A stretch of DNA of 64,000 nt from Methanolinea sp. UBA277 (GTDB taxonomy: Archaea > Halobacteriota > Methanomicrobia > Methanomicrobiales > Methanospirillaceae). The notes under the pieces were generated by a model. The model worked only from the letters and a program-made list of their open reading frames with translations, was not told where the DNA came from and made no database searches. Below are positions 27,301 to 34,989 of this stretch, in pieces (the stretch's first letter is position 1; each line of letters begins with the position of its first letter). The DNA lies in assembly GCA_002499905.1 (NCBI GenBank), contig DANP01000010.1, positions 10,391-74,390 of the forward strand. The letters are read 5' to 3'. The position numbers and the translations under genes are program-made.

Positions 27301-28090
27301 GGGGAGTTTTCTGTTAGTCTGACTGCAGGGAATAAATTTGGTAACAACACGCACGATGAACTTGGATATATTCATGTGATGGATGGGATATCTGGCACGG
27401 CGAATTTCTCTCTTCCAGGAATTACAATCCAAAAACAGGATGATTTCCAGGAGATCCTGATAAATACATCAATAAACCCTGGAATTAGTGATCCGAATGG
27501 GACAAAATTCTCTGTTTCTCCATTTGAAGAGAGCGGGATTGAAGAAATCTCGTTTATTACTGCACCGGGTGAATATTTCGATTTCACCGGAGGAGATAGA
27601 ATAAAGGGGAATATTAGCAGCATTCATATGAGAAGCCGGGAATTAAGTTTGGAAAATGGTTCAAAACCATCGATAGTGTACGACTTAACGACGTCTAGAT
27701 ATCCGGAAGCTGGATTTATCATCTGTGAAGTATGGGAAAATGCAACTCCACGGGATGAACATCTGTTCCGGAATACTGCAATTTCTACAGGTAACTTCTC
27801 CGATTTAGCACATACGGCATATACCTCTGTATTTAGGGAAGAAAATGTTCTAAATTATAGCTATACGAGTCTTATCTTCGGGGTCAGCTCAGACTGGGTC
27901 GAAAAATACGGCTGGAGATGGTGCCATTCTATTGAATCCAATCCACCCGGGGCAGCAGTTTTTGTCGATTCCCACTTTGTCGGCGAAACTCCAATCTGCA
28001 TTGAAGAAGGACTCTCGCCCGGGAATCATACGGTAACTGTTAAGGAAGTAGGTTATTACGAACAAACATTTCCGATAACCATCGATGATA
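24311..28090. other. AT-rich segment, probably acquired
   Basis: Base composition falls sharply at about 24300 and returns to GC-rich at about 28090, inside a reading frame. It holds a 390-base upstream region (24278-24669), a calpain-like protease gene and most of a large surface-protein gene. The upstream region has a perfect 12-bp palindrome AATCAGCTGATT (24336-24347), a strong TATA box TATATATAA (24419-24427) about 245 bases before the first gene, and no protein gene. No integrase, terminal repeats or tRNA target is visible at the borders. Confidence 0.6.
24670..25458 (+). CDS. Calpain-like (C2 family) cysteine protease
   Basis: 262 residues with the papain-like catalytic triad in calpain order. 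QGNVQNCSFIASLSS carries nucleophile C32; PDHAYSVLG carries H168; YLVLRNPLG carries N188. Between them EIWPGIYEKAYAK (88-100) matches the calpain segment near ELWPALLEKAYAK. The oxyanion glutamine is probably Q26 or Q30. There is no signal peptide, membrane helix or calcium-binding domain, so it is a bare catalytic core that would act in the cytoplasm unless exported by another route. A Shine-Dalgarno GGTGAT is four bases before the ATG. Strongly AT-rich. The surface protein gene follows after 45 bases and may be co-transcribed. Confidence 0.75.
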   Translation: MAYQCQKYTGAVFCEKEYPEFDDPIQGNVQNCSFIASLSSVVWVTNIIAKLATSSSYNVLGSTVSEDLWLDPTKNPSFAYARSKDQSEIWPGIYEKAYAKNCDASKFSWPPTAKNPLGDLTGCQKRDPLPVSFGQIVGLCYQGKTVRPMVIHTNTTISEGPDQMKPDHAYSVLGHTKINTIDYLVLRNPLGIVYTGYSNTNVNLTNTWTVNDTVWDCKNPSKTSPLTSRGPKTIQFGQNGIFAIKASVLGTYFSSYIFSGYP

Positions 28091-28638
28091 AGAGGGACAG
28101 CATCCATGTCATCCGGATAGGGGATGACGGGACCGGGGAAGTCCTGGACACAACGTTCATCGGGCACGATTCGGAGCGAAATCTTGACTTCTTCCGGGCA
28201 GAATCTCCCAACGGCTTCTCCACGTTCGGCCTCGCCTCGCTCTCAAAATCGGGGAACATCCTCCAGCTCGTCAACCTGGTCATCTCCCGGGTAACCGGCG
28301 CCGGTGGCGGCGGAGGGGGTGGCAGCAGCGCTGCAGCCTCGCTGGCCTCATCCCGTGAGACGGCCGCTCCGACCCCCGGAGCACCGGAGCCGGCAGAGAC
28401 CCTGTCTCCACTCCCGGAAGAACCTCCTGCTCCTGAGATCACATCCCTGCCGGTGGACACCGCAGCACCTGCTGAACCGGCCCCTCCGGCAACCGGTGGG
28501 GAGCCGGCACTGTCGCCCATGGGATCCCTCATCGAAGGGACCTCGAGCCTCATCATCCTGAGGAACGTCTCGGTCGTCTTCGTGGTGATCTTTGTTACGG
28601 TGGTCTTCTACCTGCGGTGGAAGAGAAAAGAAGACTAA
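25504..28638 (+). CDS. Surface protein: PKD domains, seven-bladed propeller, PEGA domain, C-terminal anchor
   Basis: 1044 residues, exported and membrane-anchored. Signal peptide about 10-30 (RIVSALVCCLLLIGL), PKD domain about 33-110, acidic linker, then seven repeats with the core pattern xVVWx-D-xDIxLYxL (about 155-460) forming a TolB/YWTD-like propeller, two more PKD domains (SWDFGDG and NWSFGDG, about 465-620), a beta-rich region, a PEGA domain (NPPGAAVFVD, about 815-880), an Ala/Pro/Gly/Ser-rich stalk and a final helix before WKRKED. AGGTGA five bases upstream favours ATG 25504 over GTG 25495. The first 860 codons are AT-rich; the rest is GC-rich, so the gene appears chimeric. Confidence 0.85.
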   Translation: MNGEYGFAFMRIVSALVCCLLLIGLTSGDIRADFSANATDGPMPLTVAFSDQSEGFIVEWNWSYGDDTYSGSQNPVHEYSESGIYDVSLTVTDGMETDTLQLRDYITVFSQDEDTSDNEHGNETESGSDLDNEIYDTMSESFDGTKTLVSILSPHSSQNVGDIFSDYLVYSDDSEGFRRIIVYDVITGKETILPPFSGYSFQANPSMYQDIIVWEGISDDYSTYSIFIYNVTSGEFGELVSSTESMPSSPDVYENYVVWQEFLEGQYDIVLFNLLNQEKTILSSARPNSEDTAPEIFDDWVVWTGMDSLNFTSDIFLYSLSSHNLTCLTQDSYDSNQCSPTIGMGYVAWVTYDPVDFTSDIVVYDISVQESRMVTNKSSGISELAPSINGERIVWQSTDPDTFTSDIYLYNITTGMSNLLTPDTPDSDQMMPIINGDRIIWDEIDYSYWTYDVYLFTLGETLPPLEADFEANITQGTLPLTVAFKDRSDGYPTYFSWDFGDGNYSYEKDPVHTFREKGSYNINLIINNQKQRSGRNKLDYICAGSPPAVQFTSNVTEGVAPLTLQFTDQSLHNPDSWNWSFGDGLGSLEKDPVHVFNRSGEFSVSLTAGNKFGNNTHDELGYIHVMDGISGTANFSLPGITIQKQDDFQEILINTSINPGISDPNGTKFSVSPFEESGIEEISFITAPGEYFDFTGGDRIKGNISSIHMRSRELSLENGSKPSIVYDLTTSRYPEAGFIICEVWENATPRDEHLFRNTAISTGNFSDLAHTAYTSVFREENVLNYSYTSLIFGVSSDWVEKYGWRWCHSIESNPPGAAVFVDSHFVGETPICIEEGLSPGNHTVTVKEVGYYEQTFPITIDDKRDSIHVIRIGDDGTGEVLDTTFIGHDSERNLDFFRAESPNGFSTFGLASLSKSGNILQLVNLVISRVTGAGGGGGGGSSAAASLASSRETAAPTPGAPEPAETLSPLPEEPPAPEITSLPVDTAAPAEPAPPATGGEPALSPMGSLIEGTSSLIILRNVSVVFVVIFVTVVFYLRWKRKED
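28519..28638 (+). repeat. Direct repeat, copy 1 (coding C-terminal anchor of the surface protein)
   Basis: Encodes the last 39 codons plus stop of the surface protein. It matches 28790-28909 at an offset of 271 bases, with a run of 65 identical bases inside (about 28549-28613) and seven differences in the 102-base aligned core. Confidence 0.85.
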
Positions 28639-28665
28639 CTTTTTCCAATATTTTCTTTCCTTTAT
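28639..28665 (+). terminator. T-rich termination region after the surface protein gene
   Basis: Repeated T-runs (CTTTTTCC, ATTTTC, CCTTTA) directly follow the stop codon, as expected for archaeal termination. Confidence 0.4.
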
Positions 28666-28789
28666 AGCCCGAACCCGTGAAAGTAGTATCAGCAATTCAT
28701 CCCCTGCACATCAGGAGGCATCAAGGGGTATCTTTATGAGAACAGGTTGGAAGTACTGACTTAACACCATCGCATGGTGGAACCGGGCC

Positions 28790-28909
28790 TTGGGATCCCT
28801 GCTCGAAGGAACATCGAGTTTCATCATCCTGAGGAACGTCTCGGTCGTCTTCGTGGTGATCTTTGTTACGGTGGTCTTCTACCTGTGGTGGAAGAAGCGG
28901 GAGGATTGA
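28790..28909 (+). pseudogene. Orphan C-terminal remnant of a surface-protein gene (direct repeat, copy 2)
   Basis: Reads in frame GSLLEGTSSFIILRNVSVVF and on to FYLWWKKRED and a TGA stop, the same stalk end and membrane anchor as the full-length gene upstream. There is no in-frame ATG and a stop lies at 28757-28759, so nothing but the tail survives. It is probably what is left of a resident paralogue after recombination, or a duplicated tail. The HEAT-repeat gene begins 21 bases later. Confidence 0.75.
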
Positions 28910-28930
28910 AGCGAATATGGAGGGTTCAGC

Positions 28931-29896
28931 ATGAGGTCCGCTATTCATTCATTGTTCCGGAAACAGCCCGATATTAACGCACTGGAACGGAACGGTGATA
29001 CGGACCGGCTGATCCGCCTGCTCACCGATCCCGATCCGGACATCCAGTGGAAAGCAGCAGAAGCACTCGGGCGGATGGGTGATGCGGCAGCCCGGAAACT
29101 CATCGAGCGTACCCACCACATCAACCGTGCGTTCCGCATCGGGGCCATCGAGGCACTCGCTGATATCCGCGAGAGTAAGGCGGTGGGGAAACTGGCCGAC
29201 CTGCTCCTGATCGACGAGAGCGCCGAAGTCCGCTGGGCATCTGCCATTGCGCTGGGAGAGATCGGGGATGCGGAGGCGATCCCCGTGCTGATCGGATCAC
29301 TCCGCGACCCCGACAAGTATGTCCGGTACGGGGCGACCCTGGCCCTCGACCAGCTGGGGTGGATCCCGGCCACCCCGGAGGACCGTGGATATTACCTTGC
29401 AGCTGCGCAGCGATGGGAAGACATCCTCACTACGCCCGGAATACCGGCCGGCCCGCTCATCCACCATATCAGTGATGCCGATCCGGCTGTCAGGGTCCGT
29501 GCTGTTGAGGTTCTCGGAAAGCTCCGGACTCCGGATGCTGAGGCAGCCTGCGACACAGTCCTGAAAGATCCCAGTGGAGAGGTCCGCTGGCAGGGAATCC
29601 TCGCATTCCCGGACTGTGGCATTCCGCTCATGCACCTCCCCCGGGGGCTCTCGAGGAGGAAACGGATGCGGAAGAACCCGTATATTGCCTCGTTCCTGAA
29701 CTTTTTCTTTCTCGGCCTCGGCTACAACTACCTCGGGTTCTGGTGGGGGCTCCTCCTCTTCCAGGTCAACGTCACCGCCATCATCACCCTCGCCCTCTTC
29801 ATCGGGCCGGTCATGCCCTACCTGTTCTCCTATATCATCTCGGCCGTTGCCGTTGTGCATACCTGGCACTACGTGAGGGGGTTGCCGGACCTGTGA
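28931..29896 (+). CDS. HEAT-repeat protein with C-terminal TM2-like membrane domain
   Basis: 321 residues. Residues 15-230 are PBS-lyase-type HEAT repeats, each near 31 residues, with the recurring pattern DxDxxIQWKAAEALGRMGD, EVRWASAIALGEIGD and VRVRAVEVLGKL. The end (about 240-321) is a basic segment (RRKRMRKNPY) followed by two or three hydrophobic helices with GLGYNYLGFWWG, similar to the TM2 domain. The repeats should present a cytoplasmic protein-binding surface at the membrane. GGAGGG precedes the ATG by six bases. A paralogue follows 67 bases later. Confidence 0.8.
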   Translation: MRSAIHSLFRKQPDINALERNGDTDRLIRLLTDPDPDIQWKAAEALGRMGDAAARKLIERTHHINRAFRIGAIEALADIRESKAVGKLADLLLIDESAEVRWASAIALGEIGDAEAIPVLIGSLRDPDKYVRYGATLALDQLGWIPATPEDRGYYLAAAQRWEDILTTPGIPAGPLIHHISDADPAVRVRAVEVLGKLRTPDAEAACDTVLKDPSGEVRWQGILAFPDCGIPLMHLPRGLSRRKRMRKNPYIASFLNFFFLGLGYNYLGFWWGLLLFQVNVTAIITLALFIGPVMPYLFSYIISAVAVVHTWHYVRGLPDL

Positions 29897-29963
29897 CGCC
29901 GGAGCATCCCGGTCTGGGCGGCCGGAAAGGAGCCATCCGGGCCGCATCAGGAGGGCCGGGCAG

Positions 29964-30923
29964 ATGGTGATCCCCTGGAATCTCTCCACCAGTGCTGCGG
30001 ACATCAGGGAGATGAAAGACCGCCGGGATTATCGCGGGCTGATCAGAGCGCTCCGGAACCGCGATCTTGACATTCAGTGGCAGGCATCCACTGCACTCGC
30101 GGAGCTCGGCACAGAGGGAATGGACCACCTTCTCTCCGGTCTCCGCACCCGGAACAAGGATATCCGGCTGGGAATCATCGAGGCCCTGGGGGAGATCCGT
30201 GACCCGCGGGCGGTCGATCCCCTCATCGCCCTGCTCTCTGACCGGAACAACGAGATCCGATGGGAGGCGGCGCTGGCCCTGGGAGAGATCCGGGATTCCC
30301 GTGCCATTGAACCGCTCCGGGAAGCGCTCCTTGATCCGGACCGGTACGTCCGGTACGGTGCGGCGGTCGCACTCGAGCAGCTGGGGTGGTCGGCAGGAAG
30401 CCCTGAGGAGCACGCGTATATCCTCGCCGGAAAACAGGACTGGAAATCCCTCTCGGTGCTGGGGGTGCCTGCTGTCAGGGCACTGTCCTTTGCGGCACGG
30501 GATCTCGAGAAGAGCGTCAGGATCAGCGCTATCCGGGTCCTTGGGCAGATCGGTGATGAGAAGTCCATCCCCACCATCTACGGGGCCCTCCGCGACCCTG
30601 AGGATCAGGTACGCTGGGAGGCGGTCATGGCAGCCCCGAAGTGCGGCATCTCCCCAAAATTCCTTCCACGGGGGCTATCAAAACGGCCGCGGACCCGGAA
30701 GAATCCGCTCATCGCCGGGTTCCTGAACTTTGTCCTCCCGGGGATCGGGTACTTCTGGCTCGGAAAATGGTGGGGGGTGCTCATCTTCCAGATCGATATC
30801 TACACGACGGTCTGGATCTACCAGACGCAGGGAGAGATTGCCGCCCTCGACGTCCTCCTCCCGCTCTACCTGATCCTCGCCATCCACGCGTGGTATATCG
30901 CACGCCGGATACCTGAATTCTGA
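29964..30923 (+). CDS. HEAT-repeat protein with C-terminal TM2-like membrane domain (tandem paralogue)
   Basis: 319 residues, the same architecture as its upstream neighbour. HEAT repeats (IQWQASTALAELG, DIRLGIIEALGEIRD, IRWEAALALGEIRD, VRISAIRVLGQIGD) occupy about residues 20-235; the C-terminal helical part reads KNPLIAGFLNF, then GIGYFWLGKWWG. The shared blocks RDPDKYVRYG/LDPDRYVRYG and HLPRGLSRRKRMRKNP/FLPRGLSKRPRTRKNP show a tandem duplication that has since diverged. Adjacent placement suggests a heteromeric pair (inference). A Shine-Dalgarno GGAGGG precedes ATG 29964. Confidence 0.8.
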   Translation: MVIPWNLSTSAADIREMKDRRDYRGLIRALRNRDLDIQWQASTALAELGTEGMDHLLSGLRTRNKDIRLGIIEALGEIRDPRAVDPLIALLSDRNNEIRWEAALALGEIRDSRAIEPLREALLDPDRYVRYGAAVALEQLGWSAGSPEEHAYILAGKQDWKSLSVLGVPAVRALSFAARDLEKSVRISAIRVLGQIGDEKSIPTIYGALRDPEDQVRWEAVMAAPKCGISPKFLPRGLSKRPRTRKNPLIAGFLNFVLPGIGYFWLGKWWGVLIFQIDIYTTVWIYQTQGEIAALDVLLPLYLILAIHAWYIARRIPEF

Positions 30924-30963
30924 GAACAAGGGGGGGGACATATCCGCCGGCACCGGACGGCGG

Positions 30964-31254
30964 TTACTCTTCAACGAATTTTTTCAGTTCGGCGAACATG
31001 TAGTCCTGCACTTCTTCCACGACCTCCCGCTTTCCGCGGAATGCCAGGAGCTCGCGCTCTTCCCCTTCCATGTTGGCAAAATAGAGCCGTTCTTTCCGGG
31101 GAACCAGTTCGACATCGAATTTCTGGATGATATCCATGATCAGTTTCCGGGGCACTCCGGGAGGGATCAACAGGTCGAACAGCTGTTCTTCAGTCTCACC
31201 GCTCTCCTGCCCGGGAGGATTGCCCGTCTCATCGTTCTGCATATTCTCGGCCAT
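30964..31254 (-). CDS. Hypothetical protein downstream of the marker 14 gene
   Basis: 96-residue acidic soluble protein that I do not assign to a family. After a low-complexity start (NDETGNPPGQESGETEE) comes a compact domain LFDLLIPPGVPRKLIMDIIQ, then RLYFANMEGEERELLAFRGK and a C-terminal helix. Only 19 bases separate it from the methanogenesis marker 14 gene, so the two are probably co-transcribed and may act together. It converges with the second HEAT gene. Confidence 0.65.
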   Translation of the reverse strand: MAENMQNDETGNPPGQESGETEEQLFDLLIPPGVPRKLIMDIIQKFDVELVPRKERLYFANMEGEERELLAFRGKREVVEEVQDYMFAELKKFVEE

Positions 31255-31273
31255 AAGTATCGTCTCACCTTCC

Positions 31274-32773
31274 TTATTTTCCTATCTTTATTCGCCGGGC
31301 CATGATGCATGGCCCGCCCCGGATACCCCCGATCGGGTTCTTGGGCTTGCCGAGGGAGTTCATGCACCGGCCCATCAGAGCCGCCCCGCGGGCAAGACCA
31401 TCGTCGACGAACACGATCCGGTCATTGGGACTGTCAAAGAGCCCCCGTTCCGCAACTCCTTCAACGATATACTCCGGTTTCCTCCCCGAGATCGCCGCCC
31501 GGCCGGTGAACCCGATGGTGCTGTTGGGGAAAATCAGCCCCTCCTCTTTCGAGACATCGATCAGCCGGAGTGCCATACCGGCGCACACCCTGTCGATCAC
31601 ATCGTTGAGGAGGCTCAGGCTGTGAGTCTTGTAGATCTCTGCCCCGATCTCCAACAGCCCGGGAAGGTTGCTTCCGTTCTCTCCGGCATCACAGCCGATG
31701 AGCGCCACGCCCGATTCTTTTGCAACGTCGGCATACACCGGAACCCTGCCGAATCGCCGCCGTTCAGGGGGGACGATCCGGATATCGATAAGCTCGTGGC
31801 ACCGTCTGACGTACTCCTTCACTGCATCGCTCTGCCCTTTCAGGGAGAACTCGGTCACCACGCTACGGTCACCAAAGACATCCAGCGCGGTCCCGGTCCT
31901 GGAATCGACGAGTCCCGTTCCCTTGATGATGGCATCAGGGATCGCCCCTGCCAGACCGCAGAAGTTCCCGATGGTCTTGGCGAACGGGTTCAGGTCACCG
32001 GGTGCGACATCGCTCGTGATCCGGCCATCGAGCGTGGTGCCGAAATCGATGGAGACACAGGGATTCCGGAAGTCGACCGGGGTCCACTTGGCACCCTCCT
32101 TGATACCCGCCATGGCGAGCTCCCCTTCCATCTCGTTTGCCACCATCTCCACCCCGGTGCTCCCCACCGGGGGGATAACCCCTGCCACTGCGCCGACGAA
32201 CACGACTTTGTCGGCGTAGCTGAAGGGCTGGAGCGTCTGCGACTGGTTGGCCTTCGACATGGGGGGTGTCATCTTTTTTGGCGGGACGCCGGCATTCAGG
32301 CACCCGTTGGCCAGGGCAAGAACAAAGATGCCCACCTGATCCGGGGAGTCCATGGCCGCCACGACACCGGTACTCCGTACCACGAAATTGAGATCCTTCT
32401 TGATATCGAGGTGCGCCTCCTCGTGGCACTGGATGAGGGTGTCGCGAACGAGATCGGTCACCGATTCCTTGGTGAGCTTCGTCCCGTCCAGGGTCTCACC
32501 GAAGATCTCCTCGCCCGGTTTCGGTTTCCGGACATCCCTGCTCATCTTCACCGTTTTATTGATGACATAGGACATTCCGGTCTCGAGGTTCACACCGGTC
32601 AGAATGCACTTCGTGGTGGTATTGCCCATCTCCACTGAGGCCACGATAAAATAGGGTTTCACCTTGTACTCGGGAATGTATACACCGGCCCCGTGCGCAA
32701 TGGAGGGAGGAGGGGGGCTTTCCACGATATGAGGGCGTGGTTTAAAAAAGCGATCAAAAAAGCGTGCGCACAT
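31274..32773 (-). CDS. Methanogenesis marker 14 protein
   Basis: 499-residue protein of a family found only in methanogens, of unknown biochemical role. The sequence resembles ASKHA-fold reactivators: SVEMGNTTTKCILTG is the phosphate-1 loop, SIDFGTTLDGRI a second glycine/threonine loop, and TIGFTGRAAISG a later one, which suggests ATP-dependent reactivation of a cofactor-bearing methanogenesis enzyme (inference). It is preceded by 160 bases with an AT-rich promoter and heads a two-gene unit. ATG 32773 is the first in-frame start; a later start near the IAHGAGVYIPEYKV segment is also possible. Confidence 0.85.
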   Translation of the reverse strand: MCARFFDRFFKPRPHIVESPPPPSIAHGAGVYIPEYKVKPYFIVASVEMGNTTTKCILTGVNLETGMSYVINKTVKMSRDVRKPKPGEEIFGETLDGTKLTKESVTDLVRDTLIQCHEEAHLDIKKDLNFVVRSTGVVAAMDSPDQVGIFVLALANGCLNAGVPPKKMTPPMSKANQSQTLQPFSYADKVVFVGAVAGVIPPVGSTGVEMVANEMEGELAMAGIKEGAKWTPVDFRNPCVSIDFGTTLDGRITSDVAPGDLNPFAKTIGNFCGLAGAIPDAIIKGTGLVDSRTGTALDVFGDRSVVTEFSLKGQSDAVKEYVRRCHELIDIRIVPPERRRFGRVPVYADVAKESGVALIGCDAGENGSNLPGLLEIGAEIYKTHSLSLLNDVIDRVCAGMALRLIDVSKEEGLIFPNSTIGFTGRAAISGRKPEYIVEGVAERGLFDSPNDRIVFVDDGLARGAALMGRCMNSLGKPKNPIGGIRGGPCIMARRIKIGK

Positions 32774-32935
32774 ATGATCGAATGTCAGGCGAGAGTTCCC
32801 TTATATCTTTCGATTTCCCCCCTTTCCTCCTCACGTTCCGGTCTTTTTCCATCCCGGGAGGAGGAAATGCGGGAAAAATTCTCCTGCCAGAGGAATTTTT
32901 ATTATCGGGCGGCATCATAGGGACATGAGCTGTGC

Positions 32936-33181
32936 ATGAAGTCTGTTTCCTGGAGGATGCTCATCGGGATCGTGGTCGCGATCATCCTCATCCTCCTCAT
33001 CATTGTGCTGGTTGCCGCGGCCCTCCTCCTCTCAACTGGTAATCCACCCGAAGGTGAGATCTCGGGAGTGTACGGACTCGTGTATTCCGTCGAGTCTGCG
33101 CTGATCGGGATCATCAACGGGGTTGCCGGGTGGATTGACTACATCGCAGGACAGATCCAGCGGCTTGCAGGAGCCATGTAG
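32936..33181 (+). CDS. Small membrane protein, unknown function
   Basis: 81 residues: a short basic N-terminus (MKSVSWR), one strongly hydrophobic helix at about 8-33, and an amphipathic C-terminal part (SVESALIGIINGVAGWIDYI). A TATA-like AATTTTTATTATC at 32894-32906 lies about 35 bases before ATG. It converges on the cooC/acsF gene with only three bases between stops. Family not recognised. Confidence 0.6.
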   Translation: MKSVSWRMLIGIVVAIILILLIIVLVAAALLLSTGNPPEGEISGVYGLVYSVESALIGIINGVAGWIDYIAGQIQRLAGAM

Positions 33182-33184
33182 GCA

Positions 33185-33955
33185 TCAGGACCGGTGCTGC
33201 CGCTCCTTTTCTTCTGCCATCCTGATGATCGTCCCGGCAAGCCGCTCCACCGCCGCCCGGGCCGGGGAGTCCGGCGGGAGAGCACCGACCGGACTTCCCT
33301 GGACATCAGCCTCCTCGATCGCAGGATCTTCAGGAATCACCACCGGGGCCTCGAACGCAGCGGGAAGCTCATCGCTCGTTGTGCCCTTCCAGCGGTTCAG
33401 TACGAGTCTGACCGGGGTGGCTGCGAGTCCGAGCGACCGGGCAAGGTTCCGGATCCGTATGGCGGTCCGGACACCGCGGGCCCCGGGATCACTCACGATC
33501 AGCAGGAGGTCGGGGATCCCGAGGGTCCCCCGGGCAAGGTGCTCCATGCCGGCCTCGTTGTCTATGACCATGAACCGGTAGTCCCGTTCCAGGAGCTGCA
33601 TGCTGGTGGTGAGCAGGTCGTTTGCAAAACAGTAGCACCCGGCCCCCTCCGGCCTCCCCATGGCAATCAGGTCAAAACCCACCGATTCGACCAGTGATTT
33701 CCTGAAGCGGAGGCTGATAAAGTCGGTACGGTTCATCCCCGGCGGTATCTGCTCGGTGAAGGCATCTTCCCGCAGAGATCCTAGGGTCTCGTGGACTTCA
33801 ACCCCCAGTGCTTCGTGGAGGTTGAAATTGGGGTCGGCATCGACCGCAAGCACGGGTACCTGTCCGGAGCTGATGAGGGACCGTACCAGCAGGGCGGCCA
33901 CCGTGGTCTTCCCGGTCCCCCCTTTGCCGGAGATAGCGACAGAGAACGGCCTCAT
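33185..33955 (-). CDS. CooC/AcsF-type nickel-insertion ATPase
   Basis: 256-residue MinD/ParA-like ATPase that matures nickel enzymes of the acetyl-CoA pathway. The deviant Walker A is SGKGGTGKTT (9-18); VDADPNFNLHEALG follows. The CxC metal-binding motif that dimerises CooC is present as GAGCYCFAN (C107, C109). VIDNEAGMEH is the Walker B region. It is the last gene of the acs cluster and overlaps the previous gene by ATGA. Since no CO dehydrogenase gene is nearby, nickel loading of the acetyl-CoA synthase A-cluster (AcsF role) is the more direct inference. Confidence 0.87.
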   Translation of the reverse strand: MRPFSVAISGKGGTGKTTVAALLVRSLISSGQVPVLAVDADPNFNLHEALGVEVHETLGSLREDAFTEQIPPGMNRTDFISLRFRKSLVESVGFDLIAMGRPEGAGCYCFANDLLTTSMQLLERDYRFMVIDNEAGMEHLARGTLGIPDLLLIVSDPGARGVRTAIRIRNLARSLGLAATPVRLVLNRWKGTTSDELPAAFEAPVVIPEDPAIEEADVQGSPVGALPPDSPARAAVERLAGTIIRMAEEKERQHRS

Positions 33956-34989
33956 CCGGAATACTCCTCCCTGATCCGCAGAGAGAGTGTCCGTGCGGCA
34001 TGCATGATCCGGAAGGCCGTTTCCTCGTCCCCGGACTGGATGCCGCAGGTAGGGGTGATGATCGACTGGCGGTAGAAGATTTCAGGGGAGCAGAAGCCGG
34101 TGACCTGGTCCCGGATGCCGGCGAAGACGTGGTACAGCTGTTCATCTGTGCACTCCCTGAACAGATCAGGCTGCGAGGGGACGATCCCCCAGGCAACGAT
34201 CCCGCCTCCCTCAAGGTATCCCGCCAGTTCATCAGGGTAGAGCAGGAACTCCCGGGCGACGGTATAGGCATCAAAGGAGATGAGGGAGGGGGAAAGGCTC
34301 ATCACGAACTCCCAGTCGGTGTTGGAACAGCAGTGGATCCCGAGCCCACCCCCGACCATACCGGCGATGTCATGCCAGCCTGCGGCCACCGAGTCGCGGC
34401 TGACGGGGACCACTGACGAACCGAGGGATGCGAAGTAGGGTTCATTCAGGACCACCAGGGTCCCGGTGACTCCCGGGAACCGGAGCATCGCCTGTTCGCA
34501 CCACCGTGCCCGCAGCGCGATCATCTTTCCCAGCACATCGGCAAACTGGTCGTCATAGTAGATCGGGCGCCGGCTCTCATCGACCACCTGCATTCCGAAA
34601 GTTACCGGCCCTGTCACCTGGACTTTCAGGAAGAGGGATCCGGAGAAATCACGCCTTGCCATCTCGGAGAACCCTGAGTAGTATTCGGGGGTAAAGGAGT
34701 AAGGAGCGGTATTCTGCTCCATGAAATCGAGGTAGATCTGCTCCATCTCAGCAGCCAGATCCCGGGCGGAATCGACCCGGAGTTTTCCGTCACGCACCAC
34801 GCCACCCGGGAGACGGGCGGAATCGTTGAATACAATGGTCTCCAGGAGGCCGCGGTTAGGCAGGGTGGGAATGTAGGGAATCTCCGGAAAGAGGGAGAGG
34901 ACTTCATCGCAGGCCTGCCGGGGATCGGTGTGGGGCAGGGCCCCGATACCCGTTGCACGGCTCTCCGGTGGGGGAAGCAGCGAACTCAT
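33952..34989 (-). CDS. Core methionine synthase-like (MetE C-terminal domain, MesB-like) protein
   Basis: 345 residues of the UROD/MetE barrel superfamily, lacking the N-terminal half of classical MetE. GIGALPHTDPRQA near the start is typical of folate-independent core methionine synthases. The zinc ligands for homocysteine thiolate are intact: H and C in GIHCCSN near residue 212, E in LVVLNEPYF, and C in ITPTCGIQSG near 311. These enzymes take a methyl group from a corrinoid rather than a folate. The MesB branch is linked to Wood-Ljungdahl genes, which fits the position between the corrinoid reactivator and the CooC-like gene, with ATGA overlaps at both ends. ATG 34989 is preferred over GTG/ATG starts upstream. 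Confidence 0.75.
   Translation of the reverse strand: MSSLLPPPESRATGIGALPHTDPRQACDEVLSLFPEIPYIPTLPNRGLLETIVFNDSARLPGGVVRDGKLRVDSARDLAAEMEQIYLDFMEQNTAPYSFTPEYYSGFSEMARRDFSGSLFLKVQVTGPVTFGMQVVDESRRPIYYDDQFADVLGKMIALRARWCEQAMLRFPGVTGTLVVLNEPYFASLGSSVVPVSRDSVAAGWHDIAGMVGGGLGIHCCSNTDWEFVMSLSPSLISFDAYTVAREFLLYPDELAGYLEGGGIVAWGIVPSQPDLFRECTDEQLYHVFAGIRDQVTGFCSPEIFYRQSIITPTCGIQSGDEETAFRIMHAARTLSLRIREEYSG

Noticed and set aside
28774..28977. 67-codon frame MVEPGLGIPARRN... across the repeat remnant
   Set aside because: It is in a different frame from the surface-protein tail and its N-terminus reads the repeat out of phase.
33185..33955. Chromosome-partitioning ParA/MinD
   Set aside because: The CxC motif (C107, C109) and the acs-cluster context mark a CooC/AcsF nickel ATPase instead.
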